Positions 1 through 7,954 of a stretch of 64,000 bases of DNA are shown here, piece after piece. Every line of letters begins with the position of its first letter. The stretch's first letter is position 1. Below the pieces are notes generated by a model that was given only the letters and a program-made list of their open reading frames with translations, made no database searches and had not been told where the DNA came from. Position numbers and translations under genes: made by a program. The DNA comes from Streptococcus parasuis. Its GTDB lineage: Bacteria > Bacillota > Bacilli > Lactobacillales > Streptococcaceae. The stretch spans positions 558,001-622,000 of the forward strand of contig NZ_AP024276.1 in the NCBI RefSeq assembly GCF_021654455.1. The letters run 5' to 3'.

Positions 1-240
1 TTTAGTGAAAATAGTCAGCTCAAGGAAGTTCCTGGTGATTACAATGTAACGATTGAAGAGCAATTGGCGCGTGTGGTAGTGGTGTTCCGCTATCTGTCTG
101 CTCTTTTCCAAAAGGGATTTGATGTTAGTGATGAAGAAGGTGACAGCGTAACCAACGATATTTTCAATGTGGCTAAGGCTAGTATTGAAAAACATATTTG
201 GATGCTACAGGCAGAACTTGGTCAGGCACCAAAATTGTAA
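1..240 (+). CDS. dpr: Dps-like peroxide resistance protein (Dpr), C-terminal part
   Basis: Frame 1 is open from the first base to TAA at 238-240, giving the last 79 residues of a protein whose start lies outside the window. The helical tail (FNVAKASIEKHIWMLQA near the end) and the internal stretch EEQLARVVVVFRYLSALF resemble the last helices of streptococcal Dps/Dpr ferritin-like dodecamers. These sequester iron and protect DNA from peroxide. The ferroxidase residues are N-terminal and not visible, so the call rests on the C-terminal helices only. A rho-independent terminator follows at once, so this is the end of its transcript. Confidence 0.75.
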   Translation, partial: FSENSQLKEVPGDYNVTIEEQLARVVVVFRYLSALFQKGFDVSDEEGDSVTNDIFNVAKASIEKHIWMLQAELGQAPKL

Positions 241-247
241 ATAGATG

Positions 248-271
248 AAGGGTCCAGTAGGACTCTTTTTT
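248..271 (+). terminator. Rho-independent terminator of dpr
   Basis: An 8-bp stem (248-255 with 260-267, one G-U pair) closes a 4-nt loop and runs into a T tract ending at 271. It sits 8 nt after the dpr stop. Confidence 0.8.
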
Positions 272-284
272 GCTGCATTATTTA

Positions 285-438
285 ATACTCTTCGAAAATC
301 AAAATTATCCGTTGTCAAGAGCCTTGATGAGTGAAAAGCTCCGGTGGAGCTTTTCAGCCTGTTACCTTGAAACAAGATAGTAACAGAGTTCTATCTTCGA
401 CTTCGTTTCCTAGGCTACTTTTGATTTTCATTGAGTAT
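285..438. repeat. RUP-like interspersed repeat
   Basis: The element begins ATACTCTTCGAAAATC and ends GATTTTCATTGAGTAT, so its ends are inverted repeats. These ends match what I know of the pneumococcal RUP element, a non-autonomous mobile repeat. Inside is a perfect 10-bp hairpin (333-342 with 346-355). The 241-551 gap thus holds a terminator, this repeat and a candidate operator; I see no gene in it. Confidence 0.7.
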
Positions 439-447
439 AATATGACA

Positions 448-471
448 TTTGTCACATGAGTCCATGACAAA
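448..471. promoter_or_regulatory. Inverted repeat, candidate operator of the ABC/two-component operon
   Basis: TTTGTCA (448-454) and TGACAAA (465-471) are perfect 7-bp inverted arms with a 10-bp spacer. A possible -10 (TATATT, 501-506) follows, which would place the palindrome centre near -53, a usual activator position. The response regulator encoded at 3437-4036 is the obvious candidate to bind it; that is inference. Confidence 0.4.
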
Positions 472-551
472 GGCTTCTAGTGGGTTTGTTTGGGATAGGT
501 TATATTGAATGTGTAAAAGAAATTCAATCAATCATTTGTAAGGAGACTATT

Positions 552-734
552 ATGAAAGCAGCTGTTCAAACAGGTATTTCCTATTTCACTAGAGCCTTTG
601 TGCTTGTCTATGCTTCCTGCATTTTGTTTGGGCAAGGATTGCGACCACTGACCTACTTGGCTTGGTCCTTACCAGCAAGTATCATCATTGGGATTGTCGG
701 AGCGGTGATGTGCCAGAAAGGAGGCCAAGAATGA
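552..734 (+). CDS. Small two-helix membrane protein of the ABC exporter operon
   Basis: This 60-residue protein has two hydrophobic segments (about residues 13-30 and 38-55) and a short polar tail. The ATG at 552 is chosen because AAGGAGA precedes it by about 6 nt; an in-frame GTG at 480 has no ribosome site. The stop overlaps the start of the ATPase gene as ATGA, which implies translational coupling. I recognise no named family. By position it may be a small accessory subunit of the transporter, or a sensor component. Confidence 0.7.
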   Translation: MKAAVQTGISYFTRAFVLVYASCILFGQGLRPLTYLAWSLPASIIIGIVGAVMCQKGGQE

Positions 735-1609
735 TTCAAGTCAATCAGTTAGAAAAAATCATCAAAGGTCGGACAATCTTGTCCAATATTTCCTTTGAAA
801 TCAAGTCTGGGGAATGTGTAGCTTTGATTGGTCCAAATGGGGCTGGGAAAACGACGCTTATGTCCTGTTTGTTGGGAGATAGGAAGGCGACGAAAGGTCA
901 GGTTTTGTTGGATGGTCTGGCTCCACAGGCTCGGTCCAATAAAGAAACTGTAGCAGTCTTACCACAAGAAAATGCTATCCCGACAGACCTGAATGTCAAG
1001 GAATTGCTCCGCTTTTTCCAAGCCATCTACAAGGATAGTCTGACAGATGTGGAAATCGACAGCCTGCTCTGCTTTTCCCCAGAGCAAAAAAATCAACTGG
1101 CCGGCAAGCTATCGGGTGGTCAGAAGCGGCTCTTGGCTTTCGTCATCTGTCTGATTGGAAAGCCAAAGTTGCTCTTCTTGGACGAGCCGACGGCGGGCAT
1201 GGATACTTCGACCCGCCAGCGTTTTTGGGAGATTGTCCATGAACTTAAGGCTCAGGGTGTGACTATTTTTTATAGCAGCCACTATATCGAGGAAGTGGAG
1301 CATACGGCGGAGCGGATTTTGGTCTTGCACCAGGGGCGGTTACTAAGAGATACCACGCCATTTGCCATGCGGAGTGAGGAGCAAGAAAAAGAAGTGACAT
1401 TGCCGATTGCTTTTGCGGCGGTGGTGGAGAGCTTGGCTGAAATCAATGAAATCAGCTATAAACAAGACACGGTCAGCTTTAAGACCCGATCTATTGAGCA
1501 GGTTTGGGCAAATTTGCAGGAAGCAGGCTGTCGGATTTCAGACTTAGAAGTGCAGAACAAGACCCTACTCAACAGTTTATTTGACAAGACGAGGGAGGAA
1601 GAATCATGA
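731..1609 (+). CDS. ABC transporter ATP-binding protein
   Basis: This 292-residue ATPase has Walker A GPNGAGKTT (residues 34-42), signature LSGGQKR (about 127), Walker B with LFLDEPTAG (about 147-155), and an H-loop in YYSSHYIEE-like context. A C-terminal extension of about 80 residues follows, as in DrrA/LnrL-type exporters for drugs or lipids. The start at 731 is the ATGA overlap with the upstream small gene; a longer frame from 662 adds residues unlike any ABC N-terminus. The stop overlaps the permease start. The gene order ATPase-permease-kinase-regulator resembles B. subtilis yvfRSTU (lnr), a linearmycin-type resistance module. The substrate is unknown. Confidence 0.9.
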   Translation: MIQVNQLEKIIKGRTILSNISFEIKSGECVALIGPNGAGKTTLMSCLLGDRKATKGQVLLDGLAPQARSNKETVAVLPQENAIPTDLNVKELLRFFQAIYKDSLTDVEIDSLLCFSPEQKNQLAGKLSGGQKRLLAFVICLIGKPKLLFLDEPTAGMDTSTRQRFWEIVHELKAQGVTIFYSSHYIEEVEHTAERILVLHQGRLLRDTTPFAMRSEEQEKEVTLPIAFAAVVESLAEINEISYKQDTVSFKTRSIEQVWANLQEAGCRISDLEVQNKTLLNSLFDKTREEES

Positions 1610-2337
1610 AAGCATTGGTGCAAGTAGAAGCGGTCAAATTATCTAGAAGTTTGGGAGTTTTTCTCCTATCTATCGGCATGCCCGTCATCTTTTTCCTGAT
1701 TTTTTCATCAACCGTCCAGTTTGATGATGCAGCCATGCAAAAGGCCTTCATCCAGTCCTATATGCTGACCATGACAGGATTTTCCATGTCGGGCTTTGCC
1801 CTCTTTACCTTTCCCATGATGCTGGCTGAGGATAGAAACAATAGCTGGCTGACCTTTATCCAGCATTCGCCTCTGCCAATCTGGCAATACTATCTTTCCA
1901 AACTCGTGCGGGTCTTGCTCTGCTTTGTGTCTTCTATTGCCATTGTTTTTGCGGTGGGTGGCTTAGTTAAGGGTGTAGAGATGACAGCTCAAGAATGGGT
2001 AATTTCGGCTCTCTTACTTTTAGTAACCTCTATCGTATTTCTAGCTATTGGCTTGCTTTTGGTGCAAATTCAGTCGGAACAAACCATGTCGGTGGTGGCC
2101 AACTTGCTTTATTTTGTTCTGGCCATCATGGGTGGCTCTTGGATGCCTGTTTCCCTCTTTCCTGACTGGGTACAGCGGATCTGCAAACTCATGCCCAGCT
2201 ACCATGTCAACCAGCTGGTGACCACCTATGCTCAAGAGGGAGATTTTCTCTGGAAATCCTTGCTAATTGTCCTAGGATATGCCATAATTTTCTTAGGAAT
2301 TGCTCTAGTTATGAATAGAAAAACTGAGCAACAGTGA
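1606..2337 (+). CDS. ABC-2 type transporter permease
   Basis: A 243-residue protein with about six membrane helices, the first near residues 15-35. Helices cluster in the pattern of ABC-2 (DrrB/LnrM-like) permeases, with the motif ELAIGLLL-like LAIGLLLVQIQSEQ after the central helices and SWMPVSLFPDWVQ before the last loop. It overlaps the ATPase gene by 4 bp and is followed 8 bp later by the histidine kinase gene. With the ATPase it should form an exporter (or lipid-protecting transporter) in the cytoplasmic membrane. Confidence 0.85.
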   Translation: MKALVQVEAVKLSRSLGVFLLSIGMPVIFFLIFSSTVQFDDAAMQKAFIQSYMLTMTGFSMSGFALFTFPMMLAEDRNNSWLTFIQHSPLPIWQYYLSKLVRVLLCFVSSIAIVFAVGGLVKGVEMTAQEWVISALLLLVTSIVFLAIGLLLVQIQSEQTMSVVANLLYFVLAIMGGSWMPVSLFPDWVQRICKLMPSYHVNQLVTTYAQEGDFLWKSLLIVLGYAIIFLGIALVMNRKTEQQ

Positions 2338-2345
2338 GGTGACAG

Positions 2346-3440
2346 ATGATATTTGAAAAAAGAAAGGTACCACTCATGTTCTTCGTGGGCATGGTCTTTC
2401 TCTATTTTCCCTTTTACTATGCCCAGTATAGTCCCAATCCGACGGCAGTTGTCCTAGCGACCATTCTCTTTGCCTTGGTCTATTGCTCCCTCTTTTATAC
2501 CGACCACAAGCTCTATTCCCTGCTGGCTTGGTTTTACCTGATTGGCTATATCGCCGTCATGAGTTTTTGGGGCAATCTGCAATTCTCCCTCTTTATCTTC
2601 AACCTGTCCAATATGCTGGGCTGGTATTATAAAGAGAATCGACCGACCTATCGGACGGTATCCTACGGGCTTTTGTTGCTGGCTATTATCCTATGGGCTC
2701 TCTTTGGCCCTGTTCCTTTTGAGATGAGAGCTTTTGCACTTGTTATCCACTTCTTTGGCTTGGCCTTGCTGATTTTCAGCTGGATTGAGACCAAGCGGGC
2801 AGCCCTTCAGCAACGCCTACAGGAGCAGAATGCGTCTATCAATCTCCTGCTGGCTGAGAATGAACGCAACCGTATCGGTCAGGACTTGCACGACACACTG
2901 GGTCATGTCTTTGCCATGCTGTCTGTCAAGGCTGAGCTGGTCCAGACTTTGTTAGACCACGACCAGATTGACCAGGCCAAGAAGGAGGTGGCAGACCTTC
3001 AGACCTTGGCCAAGGACTCCATGCAGGAGGTCCGCCAGATTGTCCAGTCCCTCAAGCAGCACACAGTGACAGAGGAACTCCAGATTTTGCAGCAGATGTT
3101 GGACTTGGCAGGAGTGGATTTGGTCGTCTTGGGTGGGGAAATAGCAGAGCAGCTCAGCTTGCCTGTCCAGAACAAGCTGGCTATGGTGCTGAGAGAGTTG
3201 GCCAATAACCTGCTCAAACACAGCCGGGCTAGTAAGTGCCGTTTGTTGTTTGAAAAAGACCAGCAAGAATTGGTTTTACACTACGAAGACAACGGTGTGG
3301 GTTTTACCCAGTTGACTGGTCAGGAATTGCATACCATAAAGGACAGGTTGGTAACGGTGAAAGGAAGTTTGGAGTTTCTTTCTCTGGCCAAGCCCACCCG
3401 CCTGTTCATACGAATTCCGTTTGAGGAGGTGGTAGAATGA
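2346..3440 (+). CDS. Sensor histidine kinase, DesK/NarL-partner type
   Basis: This 364-residue kinase starts with about six membrane helices (residues 8-150). A coiled linker follows, then the HisKA_3 dimerisation box with [15 protein letters not shown] (phospho-His near residue 182). The N box is [12 protein letters not shown] (about 281) and the G box YEDNGVGF (about 316). There is no large extracellular loop, so like DesK or LnrJ it probably senses membrane state or a membrane-bound compound. ATG 2346 has GAGGTG upstream. The gene overlaps the response regulator by 4 bp. Confidence 0.9.
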   Translation: MIFEKRKVPLMFFVGMVFLYFPFYYAQYSPNPTAVVLATILFALVYCSLFYTDHKLYSLLAWFYLIGYIAVMSFWGNLQFSLFIFNLSNMLGWYYKENRPTYRTVSYGLLLLAIILWALFGPVPFEMRAFALVIHFFGLALLIFSWIETKRAALQQRLQEQNASINLLLAENERNRIGQDLHDTLGHVFAMLSVKAELVQTLLDHDQIDQAKKEVADLQTLAKDSMQEVRQIVQSLKQHTVTEELQILQQMLDLAGVDLVVLGGEIAEQLSLPVQNKLAMVLRELANNLLKHSRASKCRLLFEKDQQELVLHYEDNGVGFTQLTGQELHTIKDRLVTVKGSLEFLSLAKPTRLFIRIPFEEVVE

Positions 3441-4036
3441 GAATCTTAGTCGCAGAAGATCAAGCAATGCTGCGGGACGCCCTCTGTCAGCTCTTGGGTT
3501 TTCAAGATACGGTTGAGGCTGTTTTGCAGGCAGAAAACGGCAGCCAGGCCATTGCTCTTTTGGAAAAAGAGCCAGTAGATGTGGTGCTCTTAGATATAGA
3601 AATGCCTGAAAAGACGGGCCTGGATGTCTTGGAATGGGTGCGGGGGAAAGCCTTGCCTGTCAAGGTTGTCATCATGACCACCTTCAAGCGACCAGGCTAT
3701 TTCGAGCGGGCGGTCAAGGCTGATGTGGATGCCTATGTGCTCAAGGAACGCTCCATCGCAGACCTTATGCGGACCATTGAAACGGTCTTGGCGGGGCGGA
3801 AGGAATATTCGCCAGAGTTGATGGACATTCTCCTAACCCAACGCAGTCCCTTAACCAACTTGGAAAGTCAACTACTCAAGCTGGTGGCAGAAGGTCTGTC
3901 CAATAAGGAAATCGCCAGCCAGCTCCACCTGTCTGACGGGACGGTCCGTAACTACATGACCTCTATCCTGTCCAAACTAGGTGCCGAAAACCGCACCGCA
4001 GCTGTTAAGGTGGCACAGGAAAAGGGTTATCTATAA
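3437..4036 (+). CDS. LuxR/NarL-family response regulator
   Basis: A 199-residue regulator with a receiver domain (residues 1-115: acidic pocket ED near 7-8, phospho-Asp in VVLLDIEMP near 53, Thr in IMTTF, Lys in VLKERS). The C-terminal LuxR-type helix-turn-helix is [20 protein letters not shown] (about 155-174). It is translationally coupled to the kinase and should answer to it. The likely target is its own operon, perhaps through the inverted repeat at 448-471. A terminator follows at 4062. Confidence 0.92.
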   Translation: MRILVAEDQAMLRDALCQLLGFQDTVEAVLQAENGSQAIALLEKEPVDVVLLDIEMPEKTGLDVLEWVRGKALPVKVVIMTTFKRPGYFERAVKADVDAYVLKERSIADLMRTIETVLAGRKEYSPELMDILLTQRSPLTNLESQLLKLVAEGLSNKEIASQLHLSDGTVRNYMTSILSKLGAENRTAAVKVAQEKGYL

Positions 4037-4061
4037 GCAAGGTACTTAAGTATATGCGGAA

Positions 4062-4085
4062 GGACTGTCGAATGGCAGTTTTTTC
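4062..4085 (+). terminator. Rho-independent terminator of the ABC/two-component operon
   Basis: A 6-bp stem (4064-4069 with 4074-4079, one G-U pair), 4-nt loop and a T run to 4084. Confidence 0.7.
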
Positions 4086-4118
4086 TTGTTGGCAAAGCCA
4101 GCGGCCTTCAATTTTCTA

Positions 4119-4147
4119 TTGAAAATCTCCTAAAATTCTGCTACAAT
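4119..4147 (+). promoter_or_regulatory. Promoter of yqgQ, predicted to give a leaderless mRNA
   Basis: TTGAAA (4119-4124), 17-bp spacer, TACAAT (4142-4147) with TG at 4139-4140. Only 6 nt separate the -10 from ATG 4154, so transcription should begin at or beside the start codon. No ribosome site fits in between. Confidence 0.75.
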
Positions 4148-4153
4148 TTTTCT

Positions 4154-4375
4154 ATGAAAAGACTTTATGATGTACAACAATTGCTCAAACGTTTTGGTAT
4201 CGTTGTTTATATGGGAAACCGTCTGTACGACATTGAAATGATGCAGATTGAGCTCAATCGAGTCTATCAGGCAGGTTTACTTGATCGATTGGACTATTTG
4301 GAAGCAGAACTTGTTTTGAGGCGTGAACATCGTTTGGAGTTAGAGTACCAGAAATTGAAGGAGAGTAGAAAATGA
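4154..4375 (+). CDS. yqgQ: YqgQ family protein (DUF910)
   Basis: A 73-residue, mostly helical cytoplasmic protein. The opening MKRLYDVQQLLKRFGIVVYMG and the middle NRLYDIEMMQIEL fit the DUF910/YqgQ family of Firmicutes, which has a three-helix fold and no settled function. In B. subtilis yqgQ lies beside a glucokinase gene; here it lies upstream of a rhodanese-like gene and overlaps it by 4 bp. The start has no Shine-Dalgarno and lies 6 nt after a -10 box. Confidence 0.8.
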   Translation: MKRLYDVQQLLKRFGIVVYMGNRLYDIEMMQIELNRVYQAGLLDRLDYLEAELVLRREHRLELEYQKLKESRK

Positions 4376-4758
4376 ACTCATTGTGGGTATTTTTAGTATT
4401 TTTAATTGTTTTGGGAGCCTGGATGGGCTTTAATTATTGGCGACTACGCCGTGCGGCATCTGTAATTGATAATGCAGAATTTGCGGAGAAAATCCACGGT
4501 GGTCAGTTGATTGATTTACGCGATCCAAGTGAATTTAATAGAAAACATATTCTCGGAGCCCGTAATATTCCATATCAACAGTTGAAAATGAGCACAGCTG
4601 CTCTTCGTAAAGATAAACCTGTTTTGATTTATGAAAATGACCGTGGTCAGTTGGTAACACCAGCAGCCCTTCATTTGAAGAAACAGGGCTTTAATGAAAT
4701 CTATATTTTAAGCTATGGTTTGAATGGCTGGAATGGAAAAGTGAAAGCTGGAAGATAA
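4372..4758 (+). CDS. Membrane-anchored rhodanese-like protein without catalytic cysteine
   Basis: A 128-residue protein with an N-terminal membrane helix (residues 4-22) and a rhodanese domain (about 32-125). The fold motifs are GGQLIDLRDPSEF (CDC25-like first half), HILGARNIPY, and GFNEIYILSYGLNGW at the end. The loop that normally carries the active Cys (consensus Y-C-x-x-G) reads VLIYENDRGQL, so Glu replaces Cys and sulfur transfer is unlikely. It may be a binding or scaffold domain facing the cytoplasm. Coupled to yqgQ by a 4-bp overlap. Confidence 0.85.
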   Translation: MNSLWVFLVFLIVLGAWMGFNYWRLRRAASVIDNAEFAEKIHGGQLIDLRDPSEFNRKHILGARNIPYQQLKMSTAALRKDKPVLIYENDRGQLVTPAALHLKKQGFNEIYILSYGLNGWNGKVKAGR

Positions 4759-4790
4759 ACCTTCGTCGTTTTATAAATATGTGATGGACA

Positions 4791-5528
4791 ATGATGAAAA
4801 GAATCCAAGAACTGTTAAGAAATGCCAGTCTTGCTGAGCGTGTATTTACTTTTATTTCGGTAATTTTACTCGTTAGTATTGGAATAGTATGGTTTGTAGG
4901 TGTTCACTTAAATTCCACCAATCAAACACAAACAATAGTTCCAACGACTATCCAAGAAAATGTAAAAGTGGCTGAAGAAGCTGTGGCTATGCTTGAGTCT
5001 TCCAATACAGAAGATAATCTCCAACATGCAAAAGATGCGATTAATCAATTGTCAGGTGGGACTGTAAAAGAGGAACTTCAAAAGCGCGTAGATGTTGTTG
5101 ATAAGGCCATGAAGAAAAAAGCTGAGGAGATTAAGAAGGCAAAATTGAAGGCTGAATTAGTTCGAGCAGAAGCAGCGAAGAAATTAGCGGAAGAGCAGAA
5201 GAATTCGGAAACATCTGATAGCTCCACAGTTACAACCTTGGATGAAACTACTACAGGAGGTACTGAAAGCTATCAGGAAGATACCTATAACTACCAACCT
5301 TCCTATAATTATGTTGATTCAGGGAATTCGTCTGTTTACACTCCACCTAGCAGTTCTTCTACAGTGGAATCACCGAGTTCTTCTACGCCAACAGAAGTCG
5401 CTCCTCCAAGCAGTTCGGAAACTGTTGTTCCGAGCACTCCAACACCAGTTGAGCCATCTAGTTCTACTGAAACCGAGGTTCCAGCAGATTCGTCTTTAAC
5501 GCCAACAGAAGACCTATCGCAGAGGTAA
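4791..5528 (+). CDS. Hypothetical membrane-anchored, Ser/Pro/Thr-rich exported protein
   Basis: A 245-residue protein in three parts. A membrane helix (about residues 17-36) is preceded by a short basic start. A charged Ala/Lys/Glu helical stretch (about 60-145, e.g. EEIKKAKLKAELVRAEAAKK) looks like a coiled coil. A low-complexity Ser/Thr/Pro tail (about 150-245) has repeated SSST and PSSS units. There is no LPxTG motif, so the outer part is probably held by the N-terminal helix. ATG 4791 or the next ATG (4794) could start; the ribosome site is weak. I recognise no family. It may extend across or bind the cell wall. Confidence 0.7.
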   Translation: MMKRIQELLRNASLAERVFTFISVILLVSIGIVWFVGVHLNSTNQTQTIVPTTIQENVKVAEEAVAMLESSNTEDNLQHAKDAINQLSGGTVKEELQKRVDVVDKAMKKKAEEIKKAKLKAELVRAEAAKKLAEEQKNSETSDSSTVTTLDETTTGGTESYQEDTYNYQPSYNYVDSGNSSVYTPPSSSSTVESPSSSTPTEVAPPSSSETVVPSTPTPVEPSSSTETEVPADSSLTPTEDLSQR

Positions 5529-5538
5529 TAATGAATAT

Positions 5539-5564
5539 GAGGAGAGATATTTCTCCTCTTTTTT
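5539..5564 (+). terminator. Rho-independent terminator
   Basis: A 7-bp perfect stem (5539-5545 with 5552-5558), 6-nt loop and six T residues; it ends the yqgQ operon. Confidence 0.85.
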
Positions 5565-5600
5565 AATTTTCCCAAAGTTTAGTGATTTTCATTTGATTTG

Positions 5601-5609
5601 TGCTATAAT
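5601..5609 (+). promoter_or_regulatory. Extended -10 promoter of rsmD, leaderless
   Basis: TGCTATAAT is an exact extended -10 (TG at 5601-5602, TATAAT at 5604-5609). ATG 5617 lies 7 nt later, so the transcript should start at the start codon. No good -35 is visible. Confidence 0.65.
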
Positions 5610-5616
5610 GGTGTTT

Positions 5617-6156
5617 ATGAGAATTGTATCAGGTATCTATGGTGGAAGACCGCTCAAAACATTAGAAGGGAAGGTAACACGTCCTACTTCTGATAAAGTT
5701 CGCGGTGCCATGTTTAATATGATTGGTCCATATTTTGAAGGTGGTCGTGTCCTTGATTTGTACGCTGGTAGCGGTGGCTTGTCTATTGAAGCGGTATCAA
5801 GAGGGATGAATCAGGCAGTCTTAGTAGAACGTGACCGGAAAGCACAAGCTGTTATCAAAGAAAACATTCAGATGACTAAGGATTCAGATAAATTTCAACT
5901 CTTGCAAATGGATGCTAGGCAAGCCTTGGCGACATTGAGTGGAACTTTTGACCTTGTTTTTCTGGATCCGCCATATGCAGAGCAGGAAATTGAGGCAGTC
6001 ATCACTGAGCTTTGTCGTCGTCACTTATTGGCAGAGGATGTGATGGTTGTTTGTGAGACGGATAAAAACGTCCAGCTTCCTGAAGAGATTGCAGAGCTCG
6101 GAATTTGGAAAGAAAAAGTATATGGAATTAGTAAGGTAACTGTATATGTCAGATAG
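5617..6156 (+). CDS. rsmD: 16S rRNA (guanine966-N2)-methyltransferase RsmD
   Basis: A 179-residue SAM-dependent methyltransferase. It opens [13 protein letters not shown], has the family-typical [13 protein letters not shown] (about 23-35), the SAM-binding motif [14 protein letters not shown] (about 46-59) and the catalytic [10 protein letters not shown] (DPPY, about 113). It methylates G966 of 16S rRNA on the 30S subunit. The frame is open upstream to 5593, but that would put the start inside the -10 box, so ATG 5617 is chosen. It overlaps coaD by 11 bp, a pairing common in Firmicutes. Confidence 0.95.
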   Translation: MRIVSGIYGGRPLKTLEGKVTRPTSDKVRGAMFNMIGPYFEGGRVLDLYAGSGGLSIEAVSRGMNQAVLVERDRKAQAVIKENIQMTKDSDKFQLLQMDARQALATLSGTFDLVFLDPPYAEQEIEAVITELCRRHLLAEDVMVVCETDKNVQLPEEIAELGIWKEKVYGISKVTVYVR

Positions 6157-6634
6157 AATCGGAATGTTTACAGGGTCTTTTGATCCAATTACAAATGGAC
6201 ATATGGACCTCATTGAGCGAGCAAGTGGCTTGTTTGAAAAATTATATGTCGGAGTGTTTACCAATCCGAAAAAGTCTGGCTTGATGACGGGTAAGGAACG
6301 ATTGGTTATTTTGGAAAGACTTTTTGCTGGCTTAGAGAACATCGAGGTCATTCTAGTTGAAAATGAATTAGTGGTCGATGTTGCCAAACGTTATGGTGTG
6401 ACTCATTTGGTTAGGGGCTTGCGTAATGCAACGGACTTGGAATATGAATCTAGTTTTGATTTTTACAACCGTCAGCTAGCACCAGATTTGGAAACGATCT
6501 ATTTGATTGCAAAGCCAGAGCTCAAGTTCGTATCATCCAGCCAGGTTCGGGAGTTGATCTATTTTAAACAAGATATTAGTTTATATGTACCTGCAGTTGT
6601 AAATGAGGAGATAAAAAAGTATGAAGAAAAATAA
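6146..6634 (+). CDS. coaD: Phosphopantetheine adenylyltransferase
   Basis: A 162-residue nucleotidyltransferase making dephospho-CoA from phosphopantetheine and ATP, the fourth step of CoA synthesis. The ATP-binding [14 protein letters not shown] carries the TxGH motif (residues 10-23). [13 protein letters not shown] and the late [14 protein letters not shown] (ISSTxxRE-type signature) are both intact. Length is usual for the hexameric bacterial enzyme. The gene overlaps rsmD by 11 bp and the SepM-like gene by 14 bp, so the three are coupled. Confidence 0.96.
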   Translation: MSDRIGMFTGSFDPITNGHMDLIERASGLFEKLYVGVFTNPKKSGLMTGKERLVILERLFAGLENIEVILVENELVVDVAKRYGVTHLVRGLRNATDLEYESSFDFYNRQLAPDLETIYLIAKPELKFVSSSQVRELIYFKQDISLYVPAVVNEEIKKYEEK

Positions 6635-7670
6635 GAAATGGCTTTTGATTGTTTCAATTATTATGGGGACGTTATTGATATGGTTTTCCGTATTTGTTCG
6701 TCTACCATATTATATTGAAAGTCCTGGAGGGGCTTCGGATATTCGGGAAGTATTGACAGTCAACAATGAAGAAGATAAGGAGCCAGGTTCTTATAATTTT
6801 ACCTATGTATCGGTCTTGCAGGCAACAGCCTTACAGTTGCTGATTGCTCAGTTTAACCCTTACGCAGATATTGCTTCTGCAGAAGAAATGACGGGTGGTG
6901 CAGACAGTGAAGAATACTATCGGATTGCTCAATTTTACATGGAAACCTCTCAAAACATGGCTAAATATCAAGGTTTAACCTTGGCAAATAAGGATGTGGA
7001 GATGGATTTCTTCGGTGTTTACGTGTTGGACTTAGCAGAAGATTCTACATTTAAAAATGTTTTGAATATCGCTGATACGGTCGTTAGTATTAATGGAAAA
7101 ACCTTTGAATCTTCTCAGGATCTAATTAAATATGTTTCAGGCTTAGAACTTGATAGTGATGTAACAGTTGGCTATGTTAGTGAAGGAGAAGAAAAGACTG
7201 CCGACGGAAAAATTATCAAATTATCAAATGGTAAAAACGGAATTGGTATCACGCTGGTGGACCATACTGAGGTAAAAAGTTCTGTCCCAATTGATTTCCA
7301 AACAGGAGGAATTGGTGGTCCAAGTGCTGGTCTGATGTTTACATTAGCTATTTATACACAGTTGGCAGAGCCAGACTTGCGTGATGGTCGTGTCATAGCT
7401 GGAACAGGAACGATTGAACAAGATGGTTCCGTTGGAGACATTGGAGGAGCAGATAAAAAAGTATTATCTGCGATTAATGCTGGTGCAAGTGTTTTCTTTG
7501 TTCCAAATAATCCAGTGGACCCAGAAATTTTGAAAAAGGATCCAACGGCTAAAACAAACTACGAAGAAGCAAAAGAAGCAGCAGAAAAGGCCAATGCTGA
7601 TATTGAAATCGTACCAGTGACGACTGTTCAAGAAGCCATTGATTATTTGAAGAGTACTAAGAGCGAGTAA
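6621..7670 (+). CDS. sepM: SepM-like PDZ/Lon-type serine protease (YlbL family)
   Basis: A 349-residue membrane-anchored protease: one N-terminal helix (residues 6-26), a PDZ domain (about 115-200, with [15 protein letters not shown] and [12 protein letters not shown]) and a Lon-type S16 domain (about 215-340). The Ser-Lys dyad is visible: Ser in GGPSAGLMF (about 234) and Lys in [10 protein letters not shown] (about 277). In S. mutans SepM trims the competence pheromone outside the cell. Whether this homologue does so is inference. A terminator stem overlaps the stop codon. Confidence 0.88.
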   Translation: MKKNKKWLLIVSIIMGTLLIWFSVFVRLPYYIESPGGASDIREVLTVNNEEDKEPGSYNFTYVSVLQATALQLLIAQFNPYADIASAEEMTGGADSEEYYRIAQFYMETSQNMAKYQGLTLANKDVEMDFFGVYVLDLAEDSTFKNVLNIADTVVSINGKTFESSQDLIKYVSGLELDSDVTVGYVSEGEEKTADGKIIKLSNGKNGIGITLVDHTEVKSSVPIDFQTGGIGGPSAGLMFTLAIYTQLAEPDLRDGRVIAGTGTIEQDGSVGDIGGADKKVLSAINAGASVFFVPNNPVDPEILKKDPTAKTNYEEAKEAAEKANADIEIVPVTTVQEAIDYLKSTKSE

Positions 7671-7685
7671 GTCGCTCTTTTTTGC
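7659..7685 (+). terminator. Rho-independent terminator of rsmD-coaD-sepM
   Basis: An 8-bp perfect stem (7659-7666 with 7672-7679) whose loop contains the TAA stop, followed by T residues. Confidence 0.8.
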
Positions 7686-7902
7686 ATCAGTCATTTGAAT
7701 TAGCTTTGATACATTGTCACGTTCGGCTTGCCGTACTCTACGAAAGTGACTTGCTGTGCATGTCTTATTTCTACCCTAGAACATATTATAGGCTGTTCTG
7801 GCTAACGGCACCCAGGAAAGTAAATTCATTCAACTATGATAAAATTAAAATCGTCTGAAATTTCTCTGAAATGGTTGAAGAGTGCTATTTTAGCTTGTTT
7901 CA

Positions 7903-7911
7903 TGTTATAAT
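7903..7911 (+). promoter_or_regulatory. Extended -10 promoter of yutD-rlmN
   Basis: TGTTATAAT is an exact TGnTATAAT; no convincing -35 is present. It would give a leader of about 35 nt before ATG 7955. Confidence 0.6.
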
Positions 7912-7925
7912 AATAAGGTTAGATA

Positions 7926-7933
7926 TACGAATA
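7926..7933 (+). promoter_or_regulatory. ComX (cin) box upstream of yutD-rlmN-vanZ
   Basis: TACGAATA, identical to the late-competence promoter element of streptococci, lies 21 bp before ATG 7955 and 11 bp before the AGGAGG ribosome site. That spacing would give a short leader with an intact ribosome site. The same octamer stands before the prepilin peptidase gene in this window. Confidence 0.5.
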
Positions 7934-7954
7934 TTTCATTAGATAGGAGGAACA

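Noticed and set aside
4110..4126. CodY-like palindrome AATTTTC...GAAAAT at the yqgQ promoter
   Set aside because: The spacing between arms is too long for the 15-bp CodY box, and the bases are explained by the -35 TTGAAA in AT-rich DNA.
5242..5499. An 85-codon frame inside the Ser/Pro-rich gene
   Set aside because: It results from the low-complexity repeat read in another frame.
7700..7800. Possible repeat or small RNA between sepM and yutD
   Set aside because: It contains scraps resembling RUP (TTGCCGTACTCTACG) but lacks the inverted ends and a terminator of its own; too degraded to call.
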